DNA of 64,000 bases from Beta vulgaris subsp. vulgaris (lineage: Eukaryota > Streptophyta > Magnoliopsida > Caryophyllales > Amaranthaceae). The notes under the pieces were generated by a model that did not search any database, was not told the DNA's origin, and saw only the letters and a list, made by a program, of their open reading frames with translations. Within the stretch, counting starts at the first letter, position 1. Every line of letters starts with the position of its first letter. Below are positions 12,079-23,531 of the stretch, piece after piece. The translations under genes and the position numbers were made by a program. Location: contig NC_079205.1 of assembly GCF_026745355.1 (NCBI RefSeq), positions 56,315,573-56,379,572 of the forward strand, written 5' to 3'.

Positions 12079-12582
12079 GGCCTTGTTTGGTTGACAAAAC
12101 AAATCACGAGAAGTGCTAATTTCTAGGAAGTAGAAATATATGAAGTTGTTTGGTTGGCAAAATCATGGGAATTTGCACTTCCTAGGAAGTTCTACATCCT
12201 CCAAGGCCTTGTTTGGTTGACAAAACAAATCATGAGAATAGGAAGTAGAACTATATGAAGTTGTTTGGTTGGCAAAACCATGGGAATTTGCACTTCCGAG
12301 GAAGTTCTACTTCCTCCAAAATTGAGGAAGTTACTTACCTAGGTCTCCTTAGGTAAGTAGAGCTTTCCATAGGAAGTTCTACTTCCCATTATCAACCAAA
12401 CACAATTAAATGGAGGAAGTTACTTACCTAGCTAGGTCCCCCTAGGCAAGTAGAACTTCCCATAGGAAGTTCTACTTCCCATTATCAACCAAACACAATT
12501 TTGCACTTCCTAAGAATTTCAAATACATGAAAAAAATAACTTTCTAGGAAGTATGACTTCCTATATACAACCAAAGAAGGCC
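12079..12582. mobile_element. Harbinger/Tourist-type MITE with internal duplications
   Basis: Ends are GGCCTTGTTTGGTTG at the left and CAACCAAAGAAGGCC at the right, an imperfect terminal inverted repeat. It is flanked by TTA at 12076-12078 and 12583-12585, the 3-bp duplication typical of PIF/Harbinger. The interior repeats GAAGTTCTACTTCC palindromes. The left terminus is itself tandemly duplicated at about 12204, suggesting a nested or slipped copy. Confidence 0.85.
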
Positions 12583-12820
12583 TTATTGAACATGAAGTAA
12601 AACGCTCTTAGAAAAAGTGTTAGGCGACACCATTCCTTATTTAGGAACGTCTTTTAATTGATTTATATAGATATTATAAAAGTACAGTTCATTATGCGAT
12701 GCTATAATACACCTTTGTGTAAGATTTTGCAACTAAAGTGGCAATGGAGAATTGAATTTGGGAATTGAGAGTTGGTAACCCTTTTCAAATGATATGTCAA
12801 AATGTTCATCCTACATTAGT

Positions 12821-14266
12821 TTTTTTTTTTTGAAATCAAAAAAATTTCCATTAATTAAAAACCGGAAGTACAGCCTAACGCTAATATAATCAAACAGAAA
12901 ATACAAGAGTTTCATTTGCTCTGATATATGCTATGAAACAAAAACAAAATATGACTTGTCCAGACCAATAACCTTGTTTTGAAGGATACTAGGTGCCTTT
13001 GTGTTATACATCTTGTCGAAGAAGACCCGATATGAGAGCGAACCCATTGAAAGATGACACCCAAGCGATCTTCCAAAGATTGCCACAAGTCGTCTAGTAG
13101 ACTCAATGTCTACTAGACACTAAGTACCAAGGTCCGTGTACAAAAATAACTTCATGGGATTCTACTAATTCAGGAAAGAAGTCACATCCTTTGGTGACTT
13201 ATGTCCCTTCTATGAGGGTAACTAAAGTTTAGTCTCATGAGACTGAAACTCAAGATGCGTGGAGATCATAATTTTCCCCAAATTAAATTAGAGGCCTCCC
13301 ATAAGATGCATTTTTTATGTGTGACAACTCTGAAAGGCATCATATGAACTTTGAACGAATTATATTGAAGAAATTCACCCACACTACGGATCCGAAAATC
13401 CAACCTTGCAATCTCTAACCTAGAAGATCGAACCACAACAGGATTAAAATGAGAACCTCCTTTCATCTTAGTCATGGGACTCCGAGAACTTTGTCTTGTC
13501 CACCTACCATTACTAATTATCACCCAAGCACAATATATCAAACACAATGACAAGGATAATTGAATATGCTAAACCTAAACTAAGGCTTAAACCGATAACA
13601 CAAACAAAACAAACAAAACAAGCGAACACCCAAATCATTATACCACGTCGTCCAGAGCACTACACCTTCAAAAATTATAAATAACCTTCACGAACCAACC
13701 TGATGCTTGCTTAGTGAGCCAACTGAACACAACAAACAAACACTAGTGGGGGAATGGGGAAGGGAAGAATACACTCTAAATCTCAAGACTAGGTCACAGG
13801 CACGGGGAAGAAGATACTAAAACCTAAATACCTCTAACAGAAACTGGGGATCATGGAAGCGGAACCTTAGGACCTATAACTTCAAGGACCGAAACCAGGG
13901 AAAAGGAGAGGGGGACTAAACCTAGAAACTCAAAATGGGAGCGGGGAAGCATAGTGCACAGAGGTAAAAACCGAGAAAAAACTTGGGACCTAACGACTGG
14001 GAAGGGAGCAACTGACTCCGGTGAAAGGGTAACACGACTACAAGGAAGAGGGAGGGGGTGACGCGACTGCGGGGAAGGGGGAGGGGGCGACGTTACGGGG
14101 AAACGAGGAGAGGAGAAACGAAAGGACCCGACGCAGGCTTGATGGCGACCCTCCGTCCACCAGCGAACCTGGGGGCCGGCGGGGAGATTAAGGTTTCTAG
14201 GGTTTGGGGTTTGGGAGGGGTATTTATAGAGAGAAAGTTTTTTTACCGTACCATTAACCAATATGG
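12821..14266 (-). mobile_element. Non-LTR retroposon insertion (poly(A), 14-bp target duplication)
   Basis: The 14-bp sequence CATCCTACATTAGT occurs at 12807-12820 and 14267-14280, directly flanking the insert. On the plus strand the insert begins with a run of 11 T, the poly(A) tail of a minus-strand retroposon. Its 5' part (14260-13850) is GC-rich, reads AAACCCTAGAAACC like a plant leader, and holds TATAAATA at about 14220-14227, only some 40 bp inside the 5' end. Only short ORFs exist (13851-14261, 13266-13553, 12912-13106) and none matches RT or endonuclease. It may be an internally deleted LINE, a long SINE-like element or a retroposed transcript. Confidence 0.8.
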
Positions 14267-14280
14267 CATCCTACATTAGT

Positions 14281-15590
14281 AGGAATCGCGATGAGTCGGA
14301 GATGGGTCGGGTGGACCTCCATTCGCCCCATGACTCGCGACTCAAATATCCATCCACACCATTCATCACCTGCCAAGAATTTCACCCATATCCGCTCCAT
14401 CCATCAACCACGGGTGGGGTGAACGGGAAACGGGTGATACCATAAAAAAAAATTTAGACCTAACAACTTCAAAAAAATTAATCATAGTGTCATGTATTAA
14501 CAATATAGGTGATAATCTTCTTGTTATCAACACAACAAAGAATACTTGGAATTTGGAAAGAGCCATGGCAGATTCAACTCATCATTCAAGACATTCAAGA
14601 TCTTCTTCAACAATTCCACTCCTCCCATATACAACATGTCTATAGGGAAGCAAACAAAGTAGTAGATTAATATATAGCTAACGTAGGAGATTTAGTTCAC
14701 AATAGTTTTGAGATTACTCCTTATACTAATTCAACTCTTCATTCCATCCTCGTAAACAAACTTTTGAGTTTCACTCACGCGTCTCTTGAAATTTATTCTA
14801 CTTACCTTAATAAAAAAATACCACTGCCTTTGAAGAAATAAGTCCAAAAACTTTCATAGTGCAAAATATAAACAAAATTCATTATTTCTAAAAATATATT
14901 GTATTGCTTTTTCTTAATAATTTGTAATGGCGTTATGTACAAGGTACCTACAATTATTAGGATCAGGTATAAAATAGATAGCACAATGATAGACTTAGTC
15001 TTTGACGTGAGGTCTCCGGCTAGTGGCTGGCACAATTAGACAATGCTCATTGTATCTTATCTAAACAAAAATAAATTAAAACAAGTGGTTTTTCTTCTAC
15101 TTTTCTTTATGAAAGGAGTCAACTTTTTTGGGCAATGCATATAGGCATACATATAGTATAAGTATACATCTATATGCTTTTGGATTCAATTGATATTAAT
15201 TAGTCGTGTTTTTAACAACGATGACAAAAAGTTGCCTGCAAATCGGGGAATTAAGAGCATTTTGCAACATCACATAAGTATAATTATAATCCCTTATTCG
15301 GATACTCTTGATCTATGTTACTTACTTTAATGGAGATAGATAGAAGGTATTAGATTAAAATAAGTTTATGTCGTAAACCTCAAATTGACCCTTGTTTTAC
15401 TCAACATTGATTGAGTAATAATATAAGCTTTGGAAGTTGGTGAACAGGGAACCCTTCCGAGAAGAAGGTGGCTCTTAATCTCTGATCACATCTCTCTCCC
15501 TTTTCTTTTTTTTTTACCAGTTAGTTCTTGTTATTATATAACTAAACTCTCACTGTACCTATAAGTTCTTTAGACATCCCAATTATAGTG
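14281..15590. other. Intergenic DNA; hAT-end remnant at left
   Basis: About 14285-14435 is GC-rich with GGGTCGGG/ACGGGTGGGG motifs like the ends of the hAT MITEs elsewhere in the window, but no second end was found. The rest is AT-rich with no recognisable gene. From about 15430 it is the start of direct-repeat copy A. Confidence 0.35.
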
Positions 15591-15631
15591 AATTGGTGGA
15601 CTTTTTTTTTTTTGAGGGGAAAAGTAAGCTA

Positions 15632-18600
15632 TTATAAATCAAGGGACAAAACGTCCATTAAAACATAAGGAGCCACTTCCGGGGGATAGTGGTTCTCCCA
15701 AATCTGCTCAGTGCCAAAGGGATTAATCCTAGCTAGATGGTGGGCGACAAAGTTCCCATCACGCTTAACATGAGACCAAACAATGGACTTAAAACACACA
15801 CAAGAGGCAAGAATATTAGAAAGAACCACATCAAGGTCTGCTAGGAAAATAGCATGCTTAGAGAGACGGTGAATCACAACTTGGCAATCTGATTCCACCA
15901 CGATATCATGGAGGCCAAATCTCTTCCCCAACCTTACTGCCATATCAACCGCTTTGGCCTCGGCAATGACCGCAGTCCAGTGGGCCCGAATCCGACGCGT
16001 CGCTGCAAATAACACTTCACCCGAGGAATTGCGAGCAACAGTACTCAAGCCAACCCAGCCATCTACAGCAAGCGAGGCATCCACGTTCAACTTTATGACA
16101 CCATTGGTGGAGCGATCCAAGTTCTCGGCACTGCAGCAGAAGAAACAACACATGGTTTATAAATCTGCGTGGCATATTTGTTAAAATCTTCTGTGTAATT
16201 GACAGCACGTTGGATCAATATATTATGGGGGGTGGTCTTATGATTAAAAACCCAGTTATTACGAGCACTCCACACAACCCACGCTAGGTAGGCACTCTTT
16301 GAAACCAGCTTTGCATCCAGATCGCGCCAACGCATGATAATATCAAGGAAAGAACTATCATCAGCATCCTGCCAAACTCCATCGCAACCACTTCCAGACC
16401 ATAAATCACGAACACAGGGGCACCTAAAAATAGCGTGGCCTTGAGTCTCAGCATTCCCACAGCCCCAAGGACAGGAATCCTCCTCAATCATGTGGCGAAA
16501 CTTTAACAGAGCACGAACGGGGAGAGTGTTAGTGCAGAGACGCCATAGAAAATTGGGACTCACAGCCATACTCCAAATAAATACCCAAGCTTGGTGAAAA
16601 TTATCAAGGTTTCCACCCTTCCCCAACATGTATGCAGTTTTCACTGAGTAGCAACCATCCTTAGTAAAAGCCCAAGTTAACTCATCTTTCATGGGAAGCA
16701 AACTGAGGGGGGTGCTAAGAATGCACCTGACATCTCTCTCCGTGAACAAAGATTCAACCAAATCTACTCTCCATTCCATTCTTTCGAAATCAATTAACTC
16801 ATTCACAGTGCTATAACCATCATTTTTCTCACTCACAATATACCTACCACTCTCTTCCACAACCCAAGGATCCTCCCAAATGTTGATACTGGTACCATTA
16901 CCAACCCGCCATAACACGCCCTCCTTAAGTAGGGCTTTTGAACTCCAGATGCTACTCCAAGAATAACTACTTGAGCACCCAAGAGGCGCTTCCAAGAAAT
17001 CACATTTTGAAAAGTATTTAGCCTTCATAACACGAGCCAACAGAGAGCTTGGTTCACGGATCAAACGCCAAGCTTGACGTCCCAGAAGAGCATCATTGAA
17101 CACTCTAAGGTCCTTAAACCCCATACCACCCAAGCACTTAGCAGTACATAAGACCTCCCAGCTTTTCCAGTGGATTTTCCGCTGCGAATCAGATGAGCCC
17201 CACCAGAAGCGAGCCATAGCATAATGAATTTTTTGGATTATGGAGATAGGGATCTTGTAAACGCCCATCAGATAAGTAGGAATGGCCTGGATAACTGACT
17301 TCAACAGAACTTCTTTCCCTGCTCGTGATAAGAGTTTTTCCTTCCAACCCTGGAGTTTCTTCCAAATTCTATCCAACAGAGAATCAAAGACAGCTTTCTT
17401 TGATCGACCCGAGATAGAGGGGATACCAAGGTATTTTTCGTGACGATCCACCTGCCTCATGTTCAAAATATTCCTCAATTCTTCCCTTTGTGCGATGCTA
17501 ACTCCTCTACTGAAAGAAACCTCTGACTTCTCATAGTTAATTTTCTGCCCGGATGCAAGTTCGTAATGGTTGAGAATATCAACAATAATACTGCATTCCT
17601 GACGAGAGGCTCTGGAAAAGAGTAAACTGTCATCTGCAAATAAAAGGTGAGAAATAATGGGACCATTGCGGCTGGCTTTAGCACCATGAATCTGATTATC
17701 CTGAACTTGCTTCTGAATTATCCGTGAAAACACATCAGCAATAAGAATAAAAAGATAAGGGGAGAGCGGGTCACCCTGGCGAAGCCCCCGATCTGGGATA
17801 ACAGACCCACGAACACCTCCATTAATAATGAAGGAATAAGACACCGTTGACACACAACTCATAATAAGATTCACCCATCGACCATCAAAACCCATAGTGA
17901 GTAGCAGCTTCCTCAGAAAACCCCATTCTACCCGGTCGTAAGCCTTGCTCATATCAAGCTTCATAGCAACAGTACCTTTCCGACTCCTATTTCTATACTT
18001 CATCGAATGAAAAACCTCCATAGCGATAAGAGCATTGTCTGTAATAAGACGGCCAGGAACAAAAGCACTCTGATTCTCAGTGACAAGACTCGGAAGGAAC
18101 TCTTTCAACCTAATCACAATGACTTTTGACACCAACTTGTACAAGACATTACAAAGAGCAATGGGGCGAAAATCAGCAGCTTTCATAGGAGATTTAATTT
18201 TCGGAATCAAAGCAACATTTGTGTGATTAACACACCTGGGGGAGATGGAACCATGCAGGACACCACTAATAAAACTAACAACATCATCACCAATTATATG
18301 CCAAAAACGCTGATAGAAAATAGCGTGCATACCGTCAGGCCCCGGGGCTTTGCAAGGTTGCATCTGTTGGAGAGCAGCATAAATCTCATCTTTAGTGGCA
18401 GGACGAAGGAGCTCCCGGTTACAGACATCACTAACAATAGGGTCAACGTACCGCAAAACCGCTTCAAAATGGGCCTCAGTGGGGGAAGAAGATGTGAATA
18501 TTGAAGAGAAATAAGAAGTGAATACATTCTCAATACCATCAATTTCATCGAGCCAAGTTCCCTGTTCATCAAATAACCCCTGAATAAAATTCCTCTTCCT

Positions 18601-19692
18601 CCTTTGAGAAGCCTTGTGATGAAAATATTTAGTGTTTTTATCTCCATCACGAACTTCTGCAACACGAGATCGAAGATACCAATAGGCTTCATGCTTAGCG
18701 TGGAGCTCGTCCAACTTTTTCTCCAGACAAACCTGGGCCGCACAAGATTGCTCGAAAATGGGCTGCTGCTGGGCCCGCCCAAGGTCTCTTTCGACTTGTG
18801 TGATCTGTTTGCCAATATTGCCCACCTTCACGCTACTCCATTTTTTGAGGGACTGGGCCATTGACTCAAGCCGGTCCACCAAATTCTCGCCAACAGTGTT
18901 GACCCAAGCTTCTTGGACCGTTGCTTCACAAGACTCTTCAAGGAGCCAGTTCGTTTCAAAAAAGAAGCGTCTGGGATTCGTTGTTGCCTTGGACTGACGC
19001 CTGGGTTCAAGAAAAATAGCTGTGTGATCAGATTTGTAGCGGACAGAATGTTCAACCATAGAGGTAGGATAAAGGTCCAACCATGACTGGGTACTAACAA
19101 AACGATCAAGCCTCTCACGAATGCATGTAGTAGCAGAAACTCCACGCTCCCAGGTATACCACACACCACTATACCCTAAATCCCGAAGTGAGCAATCATC
19201 CATGGCGCTCCGAAAATGATTCATTTCACGGCGAACTCTGTTAACACCCCCTTCTTTCTCATCATGGCGTAAAATCTCATTAAAGTCACCTCCAAAAAGA
19301 ATAGGAAGAGGAGATTCCAAACATAAGTGACGCATAAGAGCCCAAGTGTTATGCTTCTCTTCCTCCTTTGCCCAACCGTAAAGACCCACAAACCTCCAGC
19401 TTTTAGTACCATCCTCAATATCTCCACAAATGTGGTGTTGGGAAAAAGAGACAAGGGAAAAATGGACATCCTCCTTCCAATACAAACATAATCCACCCGC
19501 TCGACCTCTACTAGAAACACCAAAAGCATTTTGAAAACCCAAACGACTCTTAAGAACTTCAACATCATTTTTATTAATCATAGTCTCCGATAAAAATACA
19601 ATATCGGGGGCATACAAATTACTCCATCTGCGGAGTTGACGAACTGACCAAGGGTTTCCCATCCCTCGGCAGTTCCAGCACAAGAGATTCAT
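15632..19692 (-). pseudogene. LINE ORF2: endonuclease, reverse transcriptase, RNase H (one frameshift)
   Basis: ATG at 19692 overlaps the ORF1 stop as ATGA, suggesting translation by reinitiation. Domains: AP-endonuclease, residues 1 to about 230 (MNLLCWNCRGMGNPW; GGDFNEI; SDHTAIF); RT, about 460-760 (KAPGPDGM; LDMSKAYDRVEW; catalytic FADD near residue 685, plus position 17629-17640); C-terminal Cys/His region, about 1000-1090 (CPWGCGNAETQGHAIFRCP). The frame closes at 16093 just after RTWIAPP. The RNase H (NGVIKLNVDASLAVDGW; AEAKAVDMA; VVESDCQVV; GNFVAHHLAR) continues in another frame to 15632. A single-base loss near 16105, where CCAAT would be CCAAAT, explains it. Otherwise the ORF is open for 1199 codons. 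Confidence 0.93.
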
Positions 19693-20974
19693 GGCGAAAG
19701 GCGGGGTTGGTCAGGGCCAACCTCCGCCGACAAAATGGGGGCAAGATCATATGACGAGCTTAGCTTTAGGCGCTTCCCAGCATCATCACAGTCACCATCC
19801 TCCTCACTGACATCAAGGGATCTTTTAAGCAACATGTCCGAATTATCTAAGTCCATCAAATGGGCCTCACCTTTATCCTCCATAGAACCACGAGCCAATC
19901 TCTTCCACATACCCACCTTGTTCACCTTGTTTGCCTTGCTAGCCGAAAAAACAAACGGGTCAGACCCAATAATGACCCCTGCATTTATCTCTCCCACCAA
20001 GGGACCCACATCTTGGGAAGAGTGAGCACATTTATGACCATTTATGACAGGAGGGGACACCTCACCAGCAACAATAACTCCCTCCTTGGGGAACTCCTGC
20101 ACACATGGCACCTTGGGACTAGTACATAAAGTGGTAATCAGCTTTTTGGAGGGAATCAACATCTCATTCTGACTATTTAAAGAATCATCAAAAAGCACCT
20201 TTTTGCAGTTTTTAAATTTCAACTCTTCCTCTAACTCCTTCGTTCTCCCCTTCCTGGGGGTGGCTTTAAGACCCAGAGACCACCCCAATTTTTCACAACT
20301 ATCTTCTTCATGCACAAACTGGCAATCTTTTTCAGAATGGCCCATAACACCACACGCTAAGCAAAAGAATGGAAGGCGTTCATAGGCAAAGTCTACTTGT
20401 AAATCATTCCTTTTCTATCTCTAACTTTCCGATACCGACGCAAAGGTTTAGTGATATCAAGCATGACTTTAATACGTCTGTACCGCCCAAACCCCAGGAC
20501 ATCCTTTTCTATGTCAATAATTTCTCCCAAGTTACCAATTAGGGCACGCACTACTTCATCAGATCTCATATTAAAGGGGAGATTTTTCAAACGAATCCAG
20601 AAGGGGGAGTAAATTAACGATACCTGGTCAGGCTGCTCGTCCCCGTCAACTTCTTTAAGAATAATTAACATATTGTCAAAACACCAGGGCCTCCCATCAA
20701 GAACCTTCTTCATGTCTCTCCAATGGAAGAATTGGAAAGCAAAAAGGTTTGGTTTCAATACCCTAATCACGAGGCCATGACTCGGCGCCCAAACAGTAGT
20801 AATGGTGCGTTTGAAGGCTTCGACATTGAACGAACGATCAGTAAGCAACCGTCCCACAAGAAGCAAAGATACGGGATTTTCGAGATTAGGGTTCAAAGAG
20901 TCCAGATCTAATACATGCTCCTCTTCTTCATCAATACGTAACTTAGAAACAACGTCTGCAATCTCCTCGGCCAT
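19689..20974 (-). pseudogene. LINE ORF1: DUF4283-type nucleic-acid-binding protein with CCHC knuckle (one frameshift)
   Basis: 20974-20393 encodes the N-terminal DUF4283-like domain (LLVGRLLTDRSFNVEAFKRT; FAFQFFHWRDMKKVLDGRPW; PFWIRLKNLPFNMRSDEV). The frame changes near 20405-20412 (GATAGAAAAGGAATGATT), and the next frame continues VDFAYERLPFFCLACGVMGH, with a C-x2-C-x4-H-x4-C knuckle ending SEKDC, then a basic/serine-rich tail to 19689. A lost A in the GGAA run would restore one ORF of about 428 codons. The product would bind LINE RNA, by family knowledge. Confidence 0.9.
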
Positions 20975-22290
20975 TGGCAGAGGAGCGCACCGCCGCGGCG
21001 GAGAGACACCAGGTGGTAGGGGTGTCTAACGAGGGTTAGAGAGAGGGATCCTGTCTTTCAAGGGAGTTTTTATTCTTGTAAATTGTGAAATTGGTGGACT
21101 TATCTTTGCCACCTGCGGTTTTCACCTATCACTTGAGTTTCCGCGTCACCAAATTCTTGTCTGTTTTATTTGCTTTTCCTTTTGCATGTTTGTTAGTATT
21201 TTGTACTTAGTGATAGTGTTAGGATATTATTATTAGTGATATAGTAAAATATACTTAGTTTGAGTGAGCAAGTTTGCATTTGAAAAGAAATTAAGTCTTT
21301 TTGTTAAAGATACATAGTTTCACATTGTCTTTACTCTTTACGATCATTACTTGCAAATATCCCAAATTGAGTTCACAATTTCATTTATGGTTTGTTATTG
21401 CTTGGTTCTTGTAAAGCCTTCGAAGTTCGAACTGAAAATGAGAAAGTGGCTTTTTTTATGTTGGAAAGACCTGAAAACTTATGTTGTCATATAGTTGTAT
21501 GCTTAGTATTTCCTCTTGCCTCCGGTACTCCATGCTCATTTCCTGATATCCCATATCAATGGATATTTCGACGGTGATGTTGTCCTATAGGCTATAGTGT
21601 GTTTATAACAGGGCTGTCTCGTACAATTTAGGGGTCTTGTACTAATTATAAGGTTTAAAATTTTTAAGTAATAGGAACAGAATGAAAAGTCGTTAATGTG
21701 TTTTTTTTTTCGAGAGTAGGAAGAGACGAAGCAAAACACCAGATAGAAATTAATCTCTTTGAATCTGCATTAAACATTACACTCGATAAATTGGCAAAAA
21801 ACAATGAACAACCTGTAATTAGATTTATTTATTTTTTTTCCTTTGGACGAACAACTAATAAAATTGAGGATTGTTAAACATCGCCCATAAAATACTTAAA
21901 ATCGCCCAAATTCTCATATGAATATCCAAAATACCCTTATATTTTATGATTTTTTACCCTCTTCTCTCTCACCTTCTTTTTCCCTAAACCACCACCCTTC
22001 ACATCCTGCCACCACCACCACCCTTCACATCTACCACCACCACCACCCTTCACATCTACCACCACCACCCTTCGTTGGTTTTTCCATTTTCCACCACTGA
22101 TAGCTACTACTTTCTCCATTATGGAGTAACCTTTGCTCAATTGATCCATCACCAATCACCATAACTAGGTTCCATTCCTCTTTCTATCCTAAAAGTCTTC
22201 AATCTACACTAATCACTACTTAAACTTATAATCAAATTTGCAGAACCAAATTTATCTACCCAGAAAAAAAACTCAAACACCCAAAAAAAA

Positions 22291-22542
22291 ATGGAACAAA
22301 ATCAATTATTATTAACAAAAACATTCATCTTCTTCACTCTCAACTTCTTCTTCACATTTTCATCTTCTACAGATATACCAGTACGGTCCACTCTTTCAGC
22401 TTCAAACTCAACTCAAAAATGGTCTTCTACAAACAACACTTTCTCTCTCCATTACAAGTTAACCAATCCTGAAGAAGATCAGAAGCTTTTAGCTTATATT
22501 GAAGAACACGGTCATGGAAACTGGCGTGAAATTTTAGCTTGA
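22291..22542 (+). CDS. Chimeric ORF: lectin-receptor-kinase-like N-terminus fused to a MYB repeat fragment
   Basis: 83 residues starting at an ATG after an A-rich leader. Residues 1-27 look like a signal peptide (basic start, then a Phe/Leu-rich core FIFFTLNFFFTF). Residues 29-52 (IPVRSTLSASNSTQKWSS, then TFSLHY) resemble the start of the G-type lectin domain of S-domain receptor kinases. Residues 57-80 (NPEEDQKLLAYIEEHGHGNW) are the first helix region of an R2R3-MYB R2 repeat, normally TPEEDQKLLAYIEEHGHG. The MYB part is cut short by TGA at the hairpin boundary. The two sources are in frame. Whether it is transcribed or translated is unknown; it is most likely a by-product of gene capture. 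Confidence 0.6.
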   Translation: MEQNQLLLTKTFIFFTLNFFFTFSSSTDIPVRSTLSASNSTQKWSSTNNTFSLHYKLTNPEEDQKLLAYIEEHGHGNWREILA

Positions 22543-22671
22543 ATTTTTTTTAGAAAGGGCGAACGTCCGGCCAGGACGATCTCCCCATGGCACGAACGTC
22601 CGACCATGGGTGGAACGTCCTGGCCGGACGATCGCCCCATGGCCGGACGTTCGCCCTTTCTAAAAAAAATT
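22542..22671. repeat. GC-rich perfect hairpin with GAACGTCC repeats
   Basis: The arms 22542-22572 and 22641-22671 are exact reverse complements over 31 bp (eight T, AGAAAGGGCGAACGTCCGGCC). The 68-bp loop holds further inverted and direct copies of GAACGTCC, GGCCGGACG and CCATGG. Composition contrasts sharply with the AT-rich surroundings. Confidence 0.95.
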
Positions 22672-22852
22672 GTGTTGGTGGTGGGGTGACGCGGAGGTGG
22701 TGGTATTGGGGAGGTAGGGGATGGTAGGGGTGGCCGGGGCTAGCTGGGGGGTCGTAGGTGGTGGTAATGGTGTGTGGTGTGAAAAAAAAGGGTAAAATTG
22801 TCTAAAAAATAATTTTTGGGCGATTTTAAGTAATTTTGGGGGCAATAAATAA

Positions 22853-23518
22853 AAGTTGAGATAATTGAGCCCTTATATTTTGGGGTCCTGTGAAGTTGCT
22901 CACCCTGCACATAGCCTTAGTGGCCCTTGATTTTAGGTAAATATTGGTACTTTGACTCTAATAATGGAAATGGAGTGCATAATTTCTATTATATAAGGAA
23001 ATGGGGAGGAAGATGATGTCCTCTCTTTGGAAATTCTAAATTATTTCTAATGATTTAATAAAATGAAAAAAATTATATAAGGAATTAATTTAAAGACCCT
23101 CCCACATTTCAAATTATCATTTTAAATAATTTGAAAATGGTATATGCATCAAATATTTCAATCAAAAAATTGAATGGACAAAATTTCTTGACTTTTTTTT
23201 TTGTATAAAAGAAGATGGTATACATAACGTCCACCTGAAATTCTGAAGCACTCACTACATTTGATACTCTTTAATTCAGTCAAATCAACTCATTATGTCT
23301 ATTTTTTAATTCAAAATTCATTTAGTAAAAAACTCATTCGCAATTTTTGTTAGTTTTTTTTACATTGGTTAATTATTATATCCAAATTTATCTAACTATT
23401 AATCTTCACATTGCAAGTGTGTGTACTTATAATTATAGTATGAATGAAGTATATAATAGAATAACAAGTTTTGAGATCAACATACGCATCATGTACATAT
23501 AAGGCTAGTAATTAGGAA
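22853..23518. other. AT-rich DNA with a Helitron-like left end
   Basis: At about 22985 TTCTATTATATAAGGAAATGG followed by GAGGAAG (split here for length) resembles 42124 and the minus-strand sequences at 36720 and 37310 (TCTCTATTATATAAGGGA). It may be a small Helitron-like family. No gene was seen. Confidence 0.3.
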
Positions 23519-23531
23519 TGGAGGGACAAGG

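Larger units (their letters stand above)
15604..21088 (-). mobile_element. Near-full-length L1-type LINE with RNase H
   Basis: The target-site duplication AATTGGTGGACTT (13 bp) lies at 15591-15603 and 21089-21101. The plus-strand start is a T run, the poly(A) tail of a minus-strand element. It encodes ORF1 (DUF4283-type domain and CCHC knuckle), then ORF2 with AP-endonuclease, reverse transcriptase, a Cys/His C-terminal region and RNase H. Length is about 5.5 kb with a complete 5' end and a short leader before the ORF1 ATG at 20974. The insertion interrupts direct-repeat copy A and is therefore younger than that duplication. Confidence 0.93.
15430..21605. repeat. Direct duplication, copy A, split by a LINE (15430-15603 and 21102-21605)
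   Basis: After removal of the LINE, the sequence reads almost continuously with 25160-25950. Shared landmarks are GTTCTTGTTATTATATAAC, AATTATAGTG then ATTGGTGGACTTATC, TTTCCGCGTCACCAAATTC, TTGCAAATATYCCAAATTGA and CATTTCCTGATATCCCAT. Indels are not multiples of three, so the shared segment is probably non-coding, perhaps the flank or terminal part of a duplicated gene. Confidence 0.85.
21881..22844. mobile_element. TIR element carrying captured host gene fragments (Pack-type)
   Basis: Terminal inverted repeats of about 30 bp: TCGCCCATAAAATACTTAAA then ATCGCCCAAA at the left; TGCCCCCAAAATTACTTAAA then ATCGCCCAAA on the opposite strand at the right. CCACC/GGTGG-rich tracts lie inside both ends (21990-22070 and 22675-22780). 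Between them are a chimeric ORF (22291-22542) and a perfect 31-bp-arm hairpin (22542-22671). No transposase was seen. A target duplication could not be fixed, so the superfamily (Mutator-like or other) is open. Confidence 0.7.

Noticed and set aside
13851..14261. 136-codon ORF in the retroposon
   Set aside because: Pro/Ser-rich translation of a CT-rich leader; no domain, and it starts upstream of the likely leader ATG context.
18294..19568. Other-frame ORFs (173, 113 and 115 codons) within LINE ORF2
   Set aside because: They overlap the intact endonuclease/RT frame and have no domain of their own.
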